A stretch of 18,947 bases of DNA from RGIG1995 sp045658315 (GCA_045658315.1 JAZOUV010000046.1:1-18947), one strand, 5' to 3'; positions 1 through 8,892 are shown, counted from the first letter of the stretch. Numbers and translations: made by a program. The notes: a model not told the origin generated them from the sequence alone.

Positions 1-572
1 CCTCTGTCAAGAGTTGAAACGTAGATATTTACGTCGGGGTGAGCCTCTGCAACCTTCGAAACACCTTCGGGTGCGCCGATAATAGCCATGAACTTGATGT
101 TCTTGCAGCCCTTATCTTTGAGCAGCTGAATTGCGTCGCAAGCACTGCCGCCTGTAGCGAGCATCGGGTCAACGATAAGCACAAGCTTATCCTCAATGCC
201 TGCAGGAAGCTTACAGTAGTATGTTTCGGGCATAAGTGTCTCTTCGTTTCTGTACATACCGATGTGACCTACTCTTGCCGAGGGGAAGAGCACGTGCACA
301 CCGTTTACCATACCGAGGCCTGCACGGAGGATGGGAACGATGACAACAGAATTGTCTGCAACAACGGTCTGTGTGCAGGTTTCAAGGGGAGTTTTAACCT
401 CAATCTCGGTTGTCATTACGCCTTCCTTAAGGCTTTCGTATGTCATAAGTGTTGTGATTTCTTCAACAAGCTCGCGGAATTCCTTCATGCTTGTTTTCTC
501 GTCACGGAGGATTGCAATCTTGTGACGAATCAGCGGATGGTCAAATATAACAACGTTATCGTAATTCTTCAT
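1..572 (-). CDS. upp: Uracil phosphoribosyltransferase, 3' end cut by window
   Basis: Salvage enzyme that joins uracil to PRPP to give UMP, in the cytoplasm. About 190 residues are visible from the ATG at 572. The protein starts MKNYDNVVIFDHPLI, has the RAGLGM segment at about residues 83-88, and carries the PRPP-binding loop DPMLATGGS at about 135-143. The family is about 209 residues, so only some 18 to 20 C-terminal residues lie beyond the window start. The gene begins 3 bases after the uraA stop, and its ribosome site lies in the purine-rich end of uraA, so the two are surely co-transcribed and probably translationally coupled. Nothing looks broken. The assignment is secure from the conserved PRPP loop and the uraA neighbour. 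Confidence 0.96.
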   Translation of the reverse strand, partial: MKNYDNVVIFDHPLIRHKIAILRDEKTSMKEFRELVEEITTLMTYESLKEGVMTTEIEVKTPLETCTQTVVADNSVVIVPILRAGLGMVNGVHVLFPSARVGHIGMYRNEETLMPETYYCKLPAGIEDKLVLIVDPMLATGGSACDAIQLLKDKGCKNIKFMAIIGAPEGVSKVAEAHPDVNIYVSTLDR

Positions 573-575
573 AGC

Positions 576-1961
576 TTAGTTTTCTTCTTTCTTCTTTTTG
601 AATTTGTTAAGAACGATATTTGTAATGATACCGAGAATAAGTGCACAAGCGATGTTTGTAATTGTAACCTTACCGATTGCAATAGCCATACCGCCGATAC
701 CGCAGATAAGGATAACGGAAGTTGTGAAAAGGTTTGCACTGTCTTCAAGGTCTGTCTTCTGAATCATCTTAAGACCGGAAACTGCGATGAAGCCGTAAAG
801 AGTGATACATACGCCGCCCATTACACAGCCGGGGATAGAATCAAGGAATGCGATGAAGGGAGAGATGAAGGAGATAAGTACAGCCATAATTGCTGTTGTT
901 GTGATTGTTGCAACAGAAGCGTTGCGTGTGATAGCTACACAGCCAACTGATTCGCCGTAAGTTGTGTTGGGGCAACCGCCGAAGATTGCACCTGCAAAGG
1001 AGCCGATACCGTCACCGAGAAGTGTGCGGTGAAGACCGGGATCCTCAAGAAGATCCTTACCGACAATGCTGGAAAGGTTCTTGTGGTCTGCAATATGCTC
1101 TGCAAATACAACAAATGCAACGGGAATATAAGCAACAGCAACAGTTACAAGGTAGTTTACGTCAAAATCCTTTATACCCTTGATTGCCTGACCAAAAGTG
1201 AAATCAGGAACAGCGAAGAAGGTTTTGAGAGTAACACCGTCTGAAACAAGATTTGTGAAGGGAGCAAAATCAATAACCTTGAGCGCATCGTTACCGACTG
1301 CATAGCCGATACCTGTAAACACGAGAGCTACAGCGTAGCCTGCAAGCACACCGATGATAAACGGAACAAGCTTAATCTTCTTGCTGCCGTATGTTGCACA
1401 GAGCACAACTACAAAGAGAGTAACAAGTGCACATACAAGAGATACCCAGATATTTGCTGTCATAATAAATGAGCCGTTACTGTCCTGCGGGCCGTATGAG
1501 AAAACGTCTTTAACAGCTGCACCTGCAAGTGAAAGACCGATAAGTGCAACTGTGGGGCCGATAACAGCTGTGGGCATGAGCTTGTTAATCCAGCCAACGC
1601 CTACAAACTTAACAACAATTGCGATTATAGCGTAAACAAGACCTGCAAATGCTGCACCGAGCAGAAGGCCGATATAGCCGAGAGCCATTGAAGAAGCACC
1701 TGCAAAAGCGGCACACATTGAGCCGATGAAAGCAAAGGATGAGCCGAGGAAAACGGGGCTGCGGAATTTTGTGAAGAGCTGATAAACAAGTGTACCTACA
1801 CCTGCACCGAAAAGAGCTGCGGAAATTGACATTCCGTTACCGACGATTGCCGGAACAGCGATTGTTGCAGCCATAATTGCAAGCAACTGCTGGAACGCAA
1901 AAACAAGCATCTGATTAAATTTCGGTTTGTCATGGATGTCATAAACAAGATTATTTGCCAT
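576..1961 (-). CDS. uraA: Uracil permease (NCS2 family)
   Basis: Membrane transporter that imports uracil, probably with protons, for the following upp enzyme. It has 461 residues, the normal length for the NCS2 (UraA/PyrP) family, and is hydrophobic throughout with about 14 predicted membrane segments. Family signatures seen are QLLAIMAATIAVPAIVG near residues 25-41, AEHIADH near 287-293 and NTTYGESVG near 332-340. The Glu in AEH and the Glu in TYGES match the uracil/proton-binding acids known in E. coli UraA. The C-terminus is a short lysine/glutamate tail. The start is an ATG with GGAG about 8 bases upstream. A sigma-A promoter lies 33 to 60 bases upstream of the start, and upp follows after 3 bases. 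The symbol pyrP would be equally valid. Confidence 0.95.
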   Translation of the reverse strand: MANNLVYDIHDKPKFNQMLVFAFQQLLAIMAATIAVPAIVGNGMSISAALFGAGVGTLVYQLFTKFRSPVFLGSSFAFIGSMCAAFAGASSMALGYIGLLLGAAFAGLVYAIIAIVVKFVGVGWINKLMPTAVIGPTVALIGLSLAGAAVKDVFSYGPQDSNGSFIMTANIWVSLVCALVTLFVVVLCATYGSKKIKLVPFIIGVLAGYAVALVFTGIGYAVGNDALKVIDFAPFTNLVSDGVTLKTFFAVPDFTFGQAIKGIKDFDVNYLVTVAVAYIPVAFVVFAEHIADHKNLSSIVGKDLLEDPGLHRTLLGDGIGSFAGAIFGGCPNTTYGESVGCVAITRNASVATITTTAIMAVLISFISPFIAFLDSIPGCVMGGVCITLYGFIAVSGLKMIQKTDLEDSANLFTTSVILICGIGGMAIAIGKVTITNIACALILGIITNIVLNKFKKKKEEN

Positions 1962-1993
1962 ACCTGATTCTCCATTCTTATATTATTAGTCTT

Positions 1994-2021
1994 ATTCTAT
2001 CATTTTTTGATAAAAAGTCAA
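1994..2021 (-). promoter_or_regulatory. Sigma-A promoter for uraA-upp
   Basis: On the minus strand, TTGACT (2016-2021) and TAGAAT (1994-1999) are separated by 16 bases. This predicts a start near 1987 and a short leader of about 25 bases before uraA. It lies just downstream of the hairpin at 2024-2064, so the hairpin is not part of the uraA transcript made from this promoter. No PyrR-binding consensus was seen. Confidence 0.7.
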
Positions 2022-2023
2022 AC

Positions 2024-2064
2024 AAAAAAGTCGACTGATTTTTAAAAAAACAGCCGACTTTTTT
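2024..2064 (-). terminator. Strong hairpin terminator, probably bidirectional
   Basis: The arms 2024-2037 and 2051-2064 are complementary over 14 bases with one G-U pair: AAAAAAGTCGACTG against CAGCCGACTTTTTT. The loop is AT-rich and could extend the stem. Runs of T follow in both directions, so it can stop transcripts on either strand. On the minus strand it ends transcripts from the promoter at 2270-2298, and any read-through from the defence operon, just before the uraA promoter. Confidence 0.8.
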
Positions 2065-2263
2065 CAGTTCAGGATTATTCCCACTCACTTAAGTTCATTA
2101 TTTTAAATTTTATAAAACCGCGTAAAATCAAGCTTTTTTAAAAGTCGGGACAGGGGAAAAAGACCGCTTTTGACCACTTGATACTGTACTTTCAGTATCA
2201 CCGACACTTTTGCCGAGCCGAAAAACAACCCCAACAGCCTGAAAATATGTATTTCACGATTCC
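2024..2263 (-). ncRNA. Candidate small noncoding RNA, family unassigned
   Basis: A consensus promoter (2270-2298) would start a transcript near 2263 that runs about 240 bases to the terminator at 2024-2064. No protein gene is visible inside it. Structure seen: an 8-bp perfect hairpin TGATACTG/CAGTATCA at 2179-2200 with a 6-base loop; end-to-end pairing potential between TTCAGG near the 5' end (2238-2243) and CCTGAA near the 3' end (2068-2073); and complementary AAAAG..TCGG and CCGACTTTT segments. Length, promoter strength and paired ends would fit a 6S-like RNA, but I could not match a known consensus, so the family is open. The alternative is a long attenuated leader of uraA. The separate uraA promoter downstream of the terminator argues against that. 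Confidence 0.45.
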
Positions 2264-2269
2264 AAATGG

Positions 2270-2298
2270 ATTGTACCACACAAAAACTTAGATGTCAA
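2270..2298 (-). promoter_or_regulatory. Consensus sigma-A promoter reading left
   Basis: TTGACA (2293-2298) and TACAAT (2270-2275) on the minus strand with an ideal 17-base spacer. No gene start follows closely. The first thing downstream is the noncoding stretch ending in the hairpin at 2024-2064. The -35 box overlaps a near-perfect palindrome (2295-2314) centred on CACTTTAAAGTG, which may be a regulator site. Confidence 0.75.
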
Positions 2299-2316
2299 CA
2301 CTTTAAAGTGCTGAAG

Positions 2317-4890
2317 TTAGTTGTACGCCTCTTTTCGCTTTGTAAATTTTTTCTTCCACTGTAACATCTCATCTATATCAACTTTTATTTCATCAATACT
2401 CGGCAATTCAACTAGCTTTTCACTTGATTGTGAGTGTTCTTGATAGGAATATTTTGTCATCATTTTTTCGAAGAATTTTATATCATCTTCTTCAATAGCA
2501 TACATATACCTAATTTTAAGACTTGAAATATTCATTTGATGTCTTAAAACAACACCAGAAAGTAATTCTGTTTCAATCCCTTTTTCTACTGTTTTCCTGA
2601 TTTTACTACAAAGCGACTGTAGTTTATCATCATATAATTCATACTCTCCTGAACTTTGCAAATCGTTTAATTTTGGCAAGTCAACTTCTTTAAATTTTTG
2701 TAATGCATTTGCAAATTTTAGACTATTGTATTTGCCATTTGTCATCGGCTCACCAAGCGGATTTTTTAGCAATTCAATATAATTAAATGGAGCATCATCC
2801 TCTAATAACGAAAGAGTTTCTCTCATTTCTGACATGCTTTGATTCAAAAGTTCAGCAAAGGCTAACCTATGAGTAAAAACGATAACTTGCCTTTTTAACG
2901 AAAGCTTAACAAGTTGTTTTGCCACATTTTCTTCATAGTTATGATCCAACGATGTAATAGGATCATCAAATATAAAAGCCTGTGTTTTGCTAATGGAATT
3001 CAAGTCCGCCAAAAATGCAGCAATTGATACAACCCTTGCTTCACCTTCACTTAAAATCTCATCTGTTTTTTTAGCAGTTATTGCTCCTTTAATACAAACT
3101 CTGTGAGAAGTTTTTCCTTTCTTACCATCAGACACCAATTCAACCTTTATGCTTTTTGAAGGATTAAGAGCGGATAATTCAGTGGTAAATCTATCAATAT
3201 ACACCTCTGTTATAAGTTTCTCTGATAATGAATTTTTGGTTTTTGTAATATTATTCGTTTTAAACTTAACTAAAATATTATTCAATTGAAAAATTCTTCT
3301 CTTAATTTTAAGGTTAGTTTTATTAAGACTAAACCATTTCTTTGATTTTAGGTAATCTCTAGTTTGAACCTGTTTATCATAGCTTTCAACAAAGGACTTC
3401 AGTGCTTCGATTTCACTGTTTTTTTCTTCAATTAATCTTTGGGTTTCCTTTTTAAATTCATCAAAAGAAGGTAAAGGAACTGAATCTTCGCTATCATCAC
3501 TATACTCATACAACCATTTTGCTCTGCTAAGCAAAGATTCAATTATAGAAACATAGTAATTTATTTCACTTTCTTCAAAAGAATTGGAGATAAGTCTTTC
3601 CTTTACTGCAATCAAATTTAAGTTGTTGTTCATCAATTTGCTGAGTTGCTCTGTCTTCAGTTTGAAATTTTCAAGTGCAGCATTTTGTTGTTTTTCTAAA
3701 TCGGATAAGTATATTTCTTGAAACTTCTCCATGCGTTGCTTGGCAACAACTGATAAGTCTTGCTGACAAAGCAAACAAATATTTTCAACTGCCGATTTGT
3801 CATGAATTGAGTTTTCAAAAGCTTGAACAGCTATCCACATATTTTTCCATTCATCAGAAGCAAATTCACTGATTTTAGATACAGATTTAAAACTCTTTAA
3901 AAATTCTTCGAAAGCATGTCGAGTTTCAATTTGTTCGCTTCTTGCTTTTAAATATACAACAATATTACTCTCTGCTAAAAATAAAAAAGCTTCTGTAATT
4001 TTTTCTTCTAATTGTGAGAGTATTGAAACTTGTTCAGATAAACTTTTTTGAGCTTTTATTGGATCTTTTGTTTCAAAACTCTTTTCTATTACAGTGAGTT
4101 CTTTTTCGTCTGTCTCAGAAAAGCTAGTCTGTGCATCAAAATTATCAAAGTCACTATTAGATTTCAAATTTTCATACTTGTGATACAAATCGGTTGCCAT
4201 AAATTCTTTGGGAACAGAAACAAGCGATATGTTTTTAGTTGCAATTTCATCAGATATTTCTTTATTTAAACTATCATATATTTCAGACATTAATGTGAAT
4301 ATATGTAGTAATTTTGGCTCATATACTGTTTCAGTGGAATCGGTTACAAACCTGTGTGCAACGTCTGTATCATAAATTCTTATTGGGCATACACGTTGAT
4401 TTGACATGCTCCAATGAATAATACTTTCTACACCATCCTCATCAAATACAAGAGTTGCTTTCGCAGGAACATTTTCGTCTTCAAAAATGTTTGAATAAAT
4501 TTTAATGTTTTCTTTAGGATTTTCCGCTTTCTTTAATACTTTTACGTACGATGTTTTTCCACATCCGTTTGCACCATAAACAACATTTAAGCCTTTTGTG
4601 AATTCCAATGGTCTTGTTGGTTTTAATGCTGATACTCCTTGTACTTCGGATATCCTTTTTAACATAACTTGGCTATCCACTGTAAATTCTTCTTCAATAT
4701 CTTCAGGAAATTTTGTTTCTGCAACGAAATGACAATCTTCCACTCCATATTCTTTAAAAGCAAGTTTTTTTGATCTGACTTTTAGATCCTCAACATTTTT
4801 GCCTTTCCATAAATTAATGAATAAGTCTTTTTGCCAAGCATCTAATTTATTAAACCAAGATACAACAATTTTTAAAACTTCAGCATTCAT
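2317..4890 (-). CDS. SMC/RloC-like AAA ATPase of a Type I RM locus
   Basis: Large ABC/SMC-type ATPase of the AAA_13-like group that often accompanies Type I restriction loci and includes the RloC/PrrC anticodon nucleases. The chosen ATG at 4890 has AGGAG about 6 bases upstream and gives 857 residues. An in-frame upstream start at 4929 lacks such a site. Motifs: Walker A GANGCGKT at 106-113; a CLLC pair at 372-375 between coiled-coil stretches, like a zinc hook; ABC signature LSEGE at 613-617; Walker B AFIFDDP followed by TSLD at 638-649; switch His in VFTHR at 671-675. The C-terminal 100 residues contain R765-x3-E769 and several His (His784, His819). This is reminiscent of, but not proof of, the Arg-Glu-His anticodon-nuclease site. 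It is the last gene of the defence cluster, separated from hsdR by 103 bases with a hairpin. It is very AT-rich. Function by analogy: an effector that senses failed or inhibited restriction. Confidence 0.8.
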   Translation of the reverse strand: MNAEVLKIVVSWFNKLDAWQKDLFINLWKGKNVEDLKVRSKKLAFKEYGVEDCHFVAETKFPEDIEEEFTVDSQVMLKRISEVQGVSALKPTRPLEFTKGLNVVYGANGCGKTSYVKVLKKAENPKENIKIYSNIFEDENVPAKATLVFDEDGVESIIHWSMSNQRVCPIRIYDTDVAHRFVTDSTETVYEPKLLHIFTLMSEIYDSLNKEISDEIATKNISLVSVPKEFMATDLYHKYENLKSNSDFDNFDAQTSFSETDEKELTVIEKSFETKDPIKAQKSLSEQVSILSQLEEKITEAFLFLAESNIVVYLKARSEQIETRHAFEEFLKSFKSVSKISEFASDEWKNMWIAVQAFENSIHDKSAVENICLLCQQDLSVVAKQRMEKFQEIYLSDLEKQQNAALENFKLKTEQLSKLMNNNLNLIAVKERLISNSFEESEINYYVSIIESLLSRAKWLYEYSDDSEDSVPLPSFDEFKKETQRLIEEKNSEIEALKSFVESYDKQVQTRDYLKSKKWFSLNKTNLKIKRRIFQLNNILVKFKTNNITKTKNSLSEKLITEVYIDRFTTELSALNPSKSIKVELVSDGKKGKTSHRVCIKGAITAKKTDEILSEGEARVVSIAAFLADLNSISKTQAFIFDDPITSLDHNYEENVAKQLVKLSLKRQVIVFTHRLAFAELLNQSMSEMRETLSLLEDDAPFNYIELLKNPLGEPMTNGKYNSLKFANALQKFKEVDLPKLNDLQSSGEYELYDDKLQSLCSKIRKTVEKGIETELLSGVVLRHQMNISSLKIRYMYAIEEDDIKFFEKMMTKYSYQEHSQSSEKLVELPSIDEIKVDIDEMLQWKKKFTKRKEAYN

Positions 4891-4954
4891 TACTATCTCC
4901 TCTTTTTCTTTTACAAAAACAATATACAACCTAATTAATATTGCTTCTTATAAA

Positions 4955-4984
4955 GGCTGCATCGAATAAAATTCCAATGCAGCC
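4955..4984 (-). terminator. Hairpin between hsdR and the ATPase gene
   Basis: A perfect 8-bp inverted repeat, GGCTGCAT (4955-4962) and ATGCAGCC (4977-4984), with a 14-base loop, begins 10 bases after the hsdR stop. The T run on the minus strand is short (TTTAT), so termination is probably partial. It may lower expression of the downstream ATPase relative to hsdR. Confidence 0.5.
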
Positions 4985-4993
4985 CTTTTAACT

Positions 4994-7966
4994 TTAAATA
5001 CTCGGTCTATTGAACTCTTTATAAAGCATACCAGCAAGAGCAGACATAATTGCATTATACTTACTCTTATTTTGGAACAACGAGGTGTACGCTTCAGTCT
5101 GTTCTACATAGCTATCTTGAGCCACATCGTCGAAAGTCTTCGGGAAAATACTTTCTGCGAAAACCTGTGGGTCGGAAGTTCTGGCTACCTTTTGCAACTT
5201 TTTGTCATCTTTAAGTTTATCATGAAGTGCATACAAAAGTACCCTGTCAGCATCAGTGAAATCACCGGCAAAAAGCTCGTTAATTTTCTTAATAACCTCT
5301 TCCAACGGTTCTTTTGCTTCAGGCACAGCCTTCCCTTTGCCACCAGCAGGTTCATAAACACCGGATTGGTCAACGAGAGCGATATCGCCTTTGAAGGTCT
5401 GCTCAAGTTTGTAGAATTCCAACTTCAATGCTCCCTCAAGGTCAATCATCTGTGTAGGTTCAGCAGGAATCAGTCTCAGTAAATATGAGCAGAAAACATA
5501 TTCCTTTTGCATATCGGAATCAAACATACGGCATACCTGCGAGATATATCCGTACCACTTGATATAAGAACGTAACTGTCTTCTAAAATTGTATCTTTCA
5601 TCGGGTTTTAATTTGTCATATCTGTCTGAAACAGGTTTAAGGGCAGATGTCATCTTACCCATCATCGTGCTATCCTGTTTTTTGTCAGAATAATAGATGC
5701 TACAGAATGCATCAATATCATTAACAGAATAAATATTATAATCGTGAAGTTCTTTTTGCAACTTATAAATCAGGTCAACATTTACTTCCTGAGAAAGAGA
5801 TGTCTCCTGATAAAACGGTTGGAATGCATCCTGAATGTCTTCTGCTGTATTTACAAAGTCTAGAATAAATGTATCGTTCTTGCCGGCACAGATTCGGTTC
5901 AGTCTGGAAAGAGTCTGAACACACTTAACACCACGAAGTTTCTTATCAACAATCATTGTGTGAATCAGCGGTTCATCGAAACCGGTCTGGTATTTCTCTG
6001 CAACGATAAGCACATTGAAATTGTCGTGGAACTCTGCCTTGGTCTGTTCTTCGGAAATATGAGAACCATCCTTTCGAACATTCAGACTTGTTTCTGTATG
6101 TTCTTCGCCACCATCTTTGACAGCACCGGAGAATGCAACCAGAATATCAACATCGGTGTATCCCTGTTCTTCAATATATCTCTTAACTTCGTGGTAGTAG
6201 CGAACTGCTGCCAAACGAGAAGAGGTAACGACCATCATTTTACCCTTGCCACCAATCGCCTTGGATGTAGTGGAACGGAAGGTTTCAACAATAATCTGTG
6301 TCTTTTGAGAGATATTATAAGGATGCAACTCTTCAAAACGTCGAATCACCTTCGCTGCACGAGAAGCAGGTACTTCGGGATTGTCAGGAATTGTTTTAGC
6401 AATTTTAAAACAAGTATGGTATGTCATATAGTTTTGCAGAACATCCATAATGAATCCTTCTTGGATTGCCTGCTTCATAGAATACACATGGAACGGATGG
6501 AAAGAACCGTCTGAATATTCTGTGCCGAACATCTCCAAGGTCTGACCCTTAGGTGTGGCAGTAAAAGCAAAGAAGGAAAGATTCTTATGTTTGCCGTGAA
6601 CTATCATTTCCTGCAAGAGTTTGTCGTGCTTATCTATTTCATCTTCAGCCTTACCTTCAATTTCAGCATACTCACGAAGTGCTTCTTCGGTGTCGGCAAG
6701 AGCTGTCTTCAATTTGATTGCAGAAGAACCAGTCTGAGAAGAGTGTGCTTCATCCACGATAACCGCAAATCCCTTGCCCTTGGTGTTTTCAACCTCAGTG
6801 TAAATCACAGGGAATTTCTGCAATGTGGTAACAATGATTCTGCTACCATTATTGATAGCATCTCGTAAGTCCTTAGATGACTTGCCTTCACCAATTGTTT
6901 CAACCGTACCAAGGGTATGGTCAAAGGAAGAAATGGTATCCTGTAACTGTCTGTCAAGCACTGTACGGTCAGTAACAATGATTACAGAAGAGAAAACAGG
7001 TTTATTGTTTTCATCATGTAAAGATGCCAAACGGTATGCAGTCCAAGCAATAGAATTTGACTTGCCGGAACCTGCACTGTGCTGAATCAAGTAATTTACA
7101 CCTGTTCCCTTCTGGCGAACATCAGCGATGAGTTTGCGAACAACATCCAACTGGTGGAAACGAGGGAAGATAAGTACCTTGTTATCCTTGCAGTGAATGA
7201 ATTTCTGAATGATATCCAAAGCACTTTCTTTTCTGAGAACATTTTCCCAGAGATATGCTGTCGGATATCCATTCGGATTAGCGGGATTGCCCTTGCCGCC
7301 ATCCTTACCTGCACCGTTAGAGCCTTGGTTAAACGGCAGGAAGTATGTATCGCCTTTTGCCAGTTTGGTTGCCATATAAACATCGGTATGGTCAACACAG
7401 AAATAAGCAAGGATTCTCTTGTTGAACTGGAAGCAGACCTCTCTTGGGTCACGGTCATACATCCACTGTCTTTTCGCATTGTCTACATTCTGACCTGTGT
7501 ACTGATTTTTCAGTTCCAATGCGAAGACCGGAATACCGTTGAACACAAGAACCATATCAACAGACTTGTTATTGTCTGCTGAATAGTGCCACTGACGAAC
7601 CACATTACAAATATTCTGCTCATAAAGGGCAGTTGCCGTTTTGTTCAAGTGGGACTCCGGTCTGAAATAGCAAACACGGAAAGTAATACCTCTGTGTTTG
7701 AAGCCGTGTCTGAGAACAGCAATCAGACCGTTAGCATCACAAGCATTATTGAATGCAATGCAGAACTTACGAACAGGGTCGCTTTGACAGGTGTTCTCAA
7801 AGCGAGTCCATTCTTTCGGTTGGGTCGCCTTGATAAATTTGATAATAGTATCAACATAGAGACCCACGGAAGGGTCGTATGTATCAGTGGTCTTTGTGTA
7901 ACCACCTTGTTCGGTCAGGAAGAAAGACTCAATGTCTTCTTCAAACCTTCTTTCGTTTGTAATCAC
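4994..7966 (-). CDS. hsdR: Type I restriction enzyme R subunit (HsdR)
   Basis: Motor and nuclease subunit of the Type I restriction complex. It cuts unmodified DNA after ATP-driven translocation, together with HsdM and HsdS. About 990 residues, full length for the family. N-terminal PD-(D/E)xK nuclease: SVDMVLVF near 136-143 followed by ALELKNQ near 149-155. Superfamily 2 helicase motifs: Walker A AGSGKS near 298-303, TTLQKFP near 380-386, VDEAH near 404-408, FTATPKG near 467-473, and TGFDEPLIHTMIVDKKLRG followed by QTLSRLNR as the motif V/VI region. The start is taken as GTG at 7966, preceded by GAGGTGG at proper distance. A GTG at 7975 in the same frame overlaps that ribosome site. It lies 35 bases after the DUF4238 gene. 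Base composition is clearly less AT-rich than the genes on both sides. Confidence 0.97.
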   Translation of the reverse strand: MITNERRFEEDIESFFLTEQGGYTKTTDTYDPSVGLYVDTIIKFIKATQPKEWTRFENTCQSDPVRKFCIAFNNACDANGLIAVLRHGFKHRGITFRVCYFRPESHLNKTATALYEQNICNVVRQWHYSADNNKSVDMVLVFNGIPVFALELKNQYTGQNVDNAKRQWMYDRDPREVCFQFNKRILAYFCVDHTDVYMATKLAKGDTYFLPFNQGSNGAGKDGGKGNPANPNGYPTAYLWENVLRKESALDIIQKFIHCKDNKVLIFPRFHQLDVVRKLIADVRQKGTGVNYLIQHSAGSGKSNSIAWTAYRLASLHDENNKPVFSSVIIVTDRTVLDRQLQDTISSFDHTLGTVETIGEGKSSKDLRDAINNGSRIIVTTLQKFPVIYTEVENTKGKGFAVIVDEAHSSQTGSSAIKLKTALADTEEALREYAEIEGKAEDEIDKHDKLLQEMIVHGKHKNLSFFAFTATPKGQTLEMFGTEYSDGSFHPFHVYSMKQAIQEGFIMDVLQNYMTYHTCFKIAKTIPDNPEVPASRAAKVIRRFEELHPYNISQKTQIIVETFRSTTSKAIGGKGKMMVVTSSRLAAVRYYHEVKRYIEEQGYTDVDILVAFSGAVKDGGEEHTETSLNVRKDGSHISEEQTKAEFHDNFNVLIVAEKYQTGFDEPLIHTMIVDKKLRGVKCVQTLSRLNRICAGKNDTFILDFVNTAEDIQDAFQPFYQETSLSQEVNVDLIYKLQKELHDYNIYSVNDIDAFCSIYYSDKKQDSTMMGKMTSALKPVSDRYDKLKPDERYNFRRQLRSYIKWYGYISQVCRMFDSDMQKEYVFCSYLLRLIPAEPTQMIDLEGALKLEFYKLEQTFKGDIALVDQSGVYEPAGGKGKAVPEAKEPLEEVIKKINELFAGDFTDADRVLLYALHDKLKDDKKLQKVARTSDPQVFAESIFPKTFDDVAQDSYVEQTEAYTSLFQNKSKYNAIMSALAGMLYKEFNRPSI

Positions 7967-8001
7967 GATAACCACCTCACACTATAATTAAACAACTGAA
8001 C

Positions 8002-8892
8002 TCAAAACTTTACAAAAATATGATTATGTGCTTGATTGCATAAAGCTTTATTTATAAAAGCAATAAATTGCTTATCCTTTGTAATATTGATTTTTTTACC
8101 ATTATACTTTTTAAAGCCACCGAACCAAACTTCGGGAGAATATAATGCTATCAAGACAGACTTAGATATCGGGAAATAAACACAAGTCTTGTTATTAATC
8201 AATCCGTTTTGTGTCATACCTATTTTTTTACCATCAATACTTGTAACTAAAACAGGATTATCACAAGTTATAAACGGAAATGTTGCACTTTCTTCGTTAA
8301 AATATATCACCCAAATTTTGTCCTTTAAAATGTTGCAAAATTTTGCAAATCGTTTTTCGTTGAACATACCTTCTAACATCATATCTTTTTTCATACTGCT
8401 CGAAAAACTTAAGTCTTGAACAAATTTTGCTTTTTCCGGGTCTTCTTCTAATAAAAAATCAACTAACTGTAACTTAGTCTTTTTTATTATTCTTTCTGCA
8501 ACAGGATAACCATAATTAAAAAAATCCGGAACACGAAGCAGTTGAGACATAATAATCCGTGACAAAAAATCCTTTTTTTCTTCAGTTATTATTTCATAAC
8601 CATCCGGAGAAAGTGTTGCTTCTGAAATCAGATTTTCTAATCGTTTACCGCATAATCTATCGAAATTTTCATCCAAAAAGTGTTCCCAATATTTAGGGTC
8701 ACCTTTTTCAGGGACATCATAGTAATTAGTTATGTAACCTACATTCTCTGTGTTTTGCTCAAAAGGTTTGATATGCCCATCTTTTGCTTTGCAGAAAGTT
8801 TTGATTACATATTTACCACTTTTTTGCTTGGTCGCAAAATGGTTTAAATACGACACAGGAACAATATGTTGATTTTTAAATTTTTCTTTCAA
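8002..8892 (-). CDS. DUF4238 family protein
   Basis: A 296-residue protein of the DUF4238 family, recognised by the N-terminal QHIVPVSYLNHFA (residues 8-20) and the later FITCDNPV (207-214), both typical of that family. No membrane segment or signal peptide is seen, so it should be cytoplasmic. The molecular function of DUF4238 is not established. Members recur in defence islands, and the His-rich N-terminal block suggests a metal or catalytic site, but that is inference. The start is an uncommon TTG at 8892, preceded by GAGG 7 bases upstream. Spacing is 18 bases to the upstream DUF5677-like gene and 35 to hsdR downstream, so it is inside the operon. It is AT-rich compared with hsdR. Confidence 0.75.
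   Translation of the reverse strand: MKEKFKNQHIVPVSYLNHFATKQKSGKYVIKTFCKAKDGHIKPFEQNTENVGYITNYYDVPEKGDPKYWEHFLDENFDRLCGKRLENLISEATLSPDGYEIITEEKKDFLSRIIMSQLLRVPDFFNYGYPVAERIIKKTKLQLVDFLLEEDPEKAKFVQDLSFSSSMKKDMMLEGMFNEKRFAKFCNILKDKIWVIYFNEESATFPFITCDNPVLVTSIDGKKIGMTQNGLINNKTCVYFPISKSVLIALYSPEVWFGGFKKYNGKKINITKDKQFIAFINKALCNQAHNHIFVKF

Noticed and set aside
39..950. 303-codon plus-strand frame, rich in cysteine
   Set aside because: It lies antisense to the clear upp and uraA genes, has no domain, and reads as a codon-usage shadow.
2078..2124. Short minus-strand frame ending in SEWE, recalling the GuaA C-terminus
   Set aside because: Only four residues resemble GuaA; the preceding residues do not match, and the stretch is inside the putative noncoding transcript.
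1962..2263. PyrR-type attenuator leader for uraA
   Set aside because: No PyrR-binding consensus was seen, and a good uraA promoter lies downstream of the hairpin, so the hairpin would not be in that mRNA.
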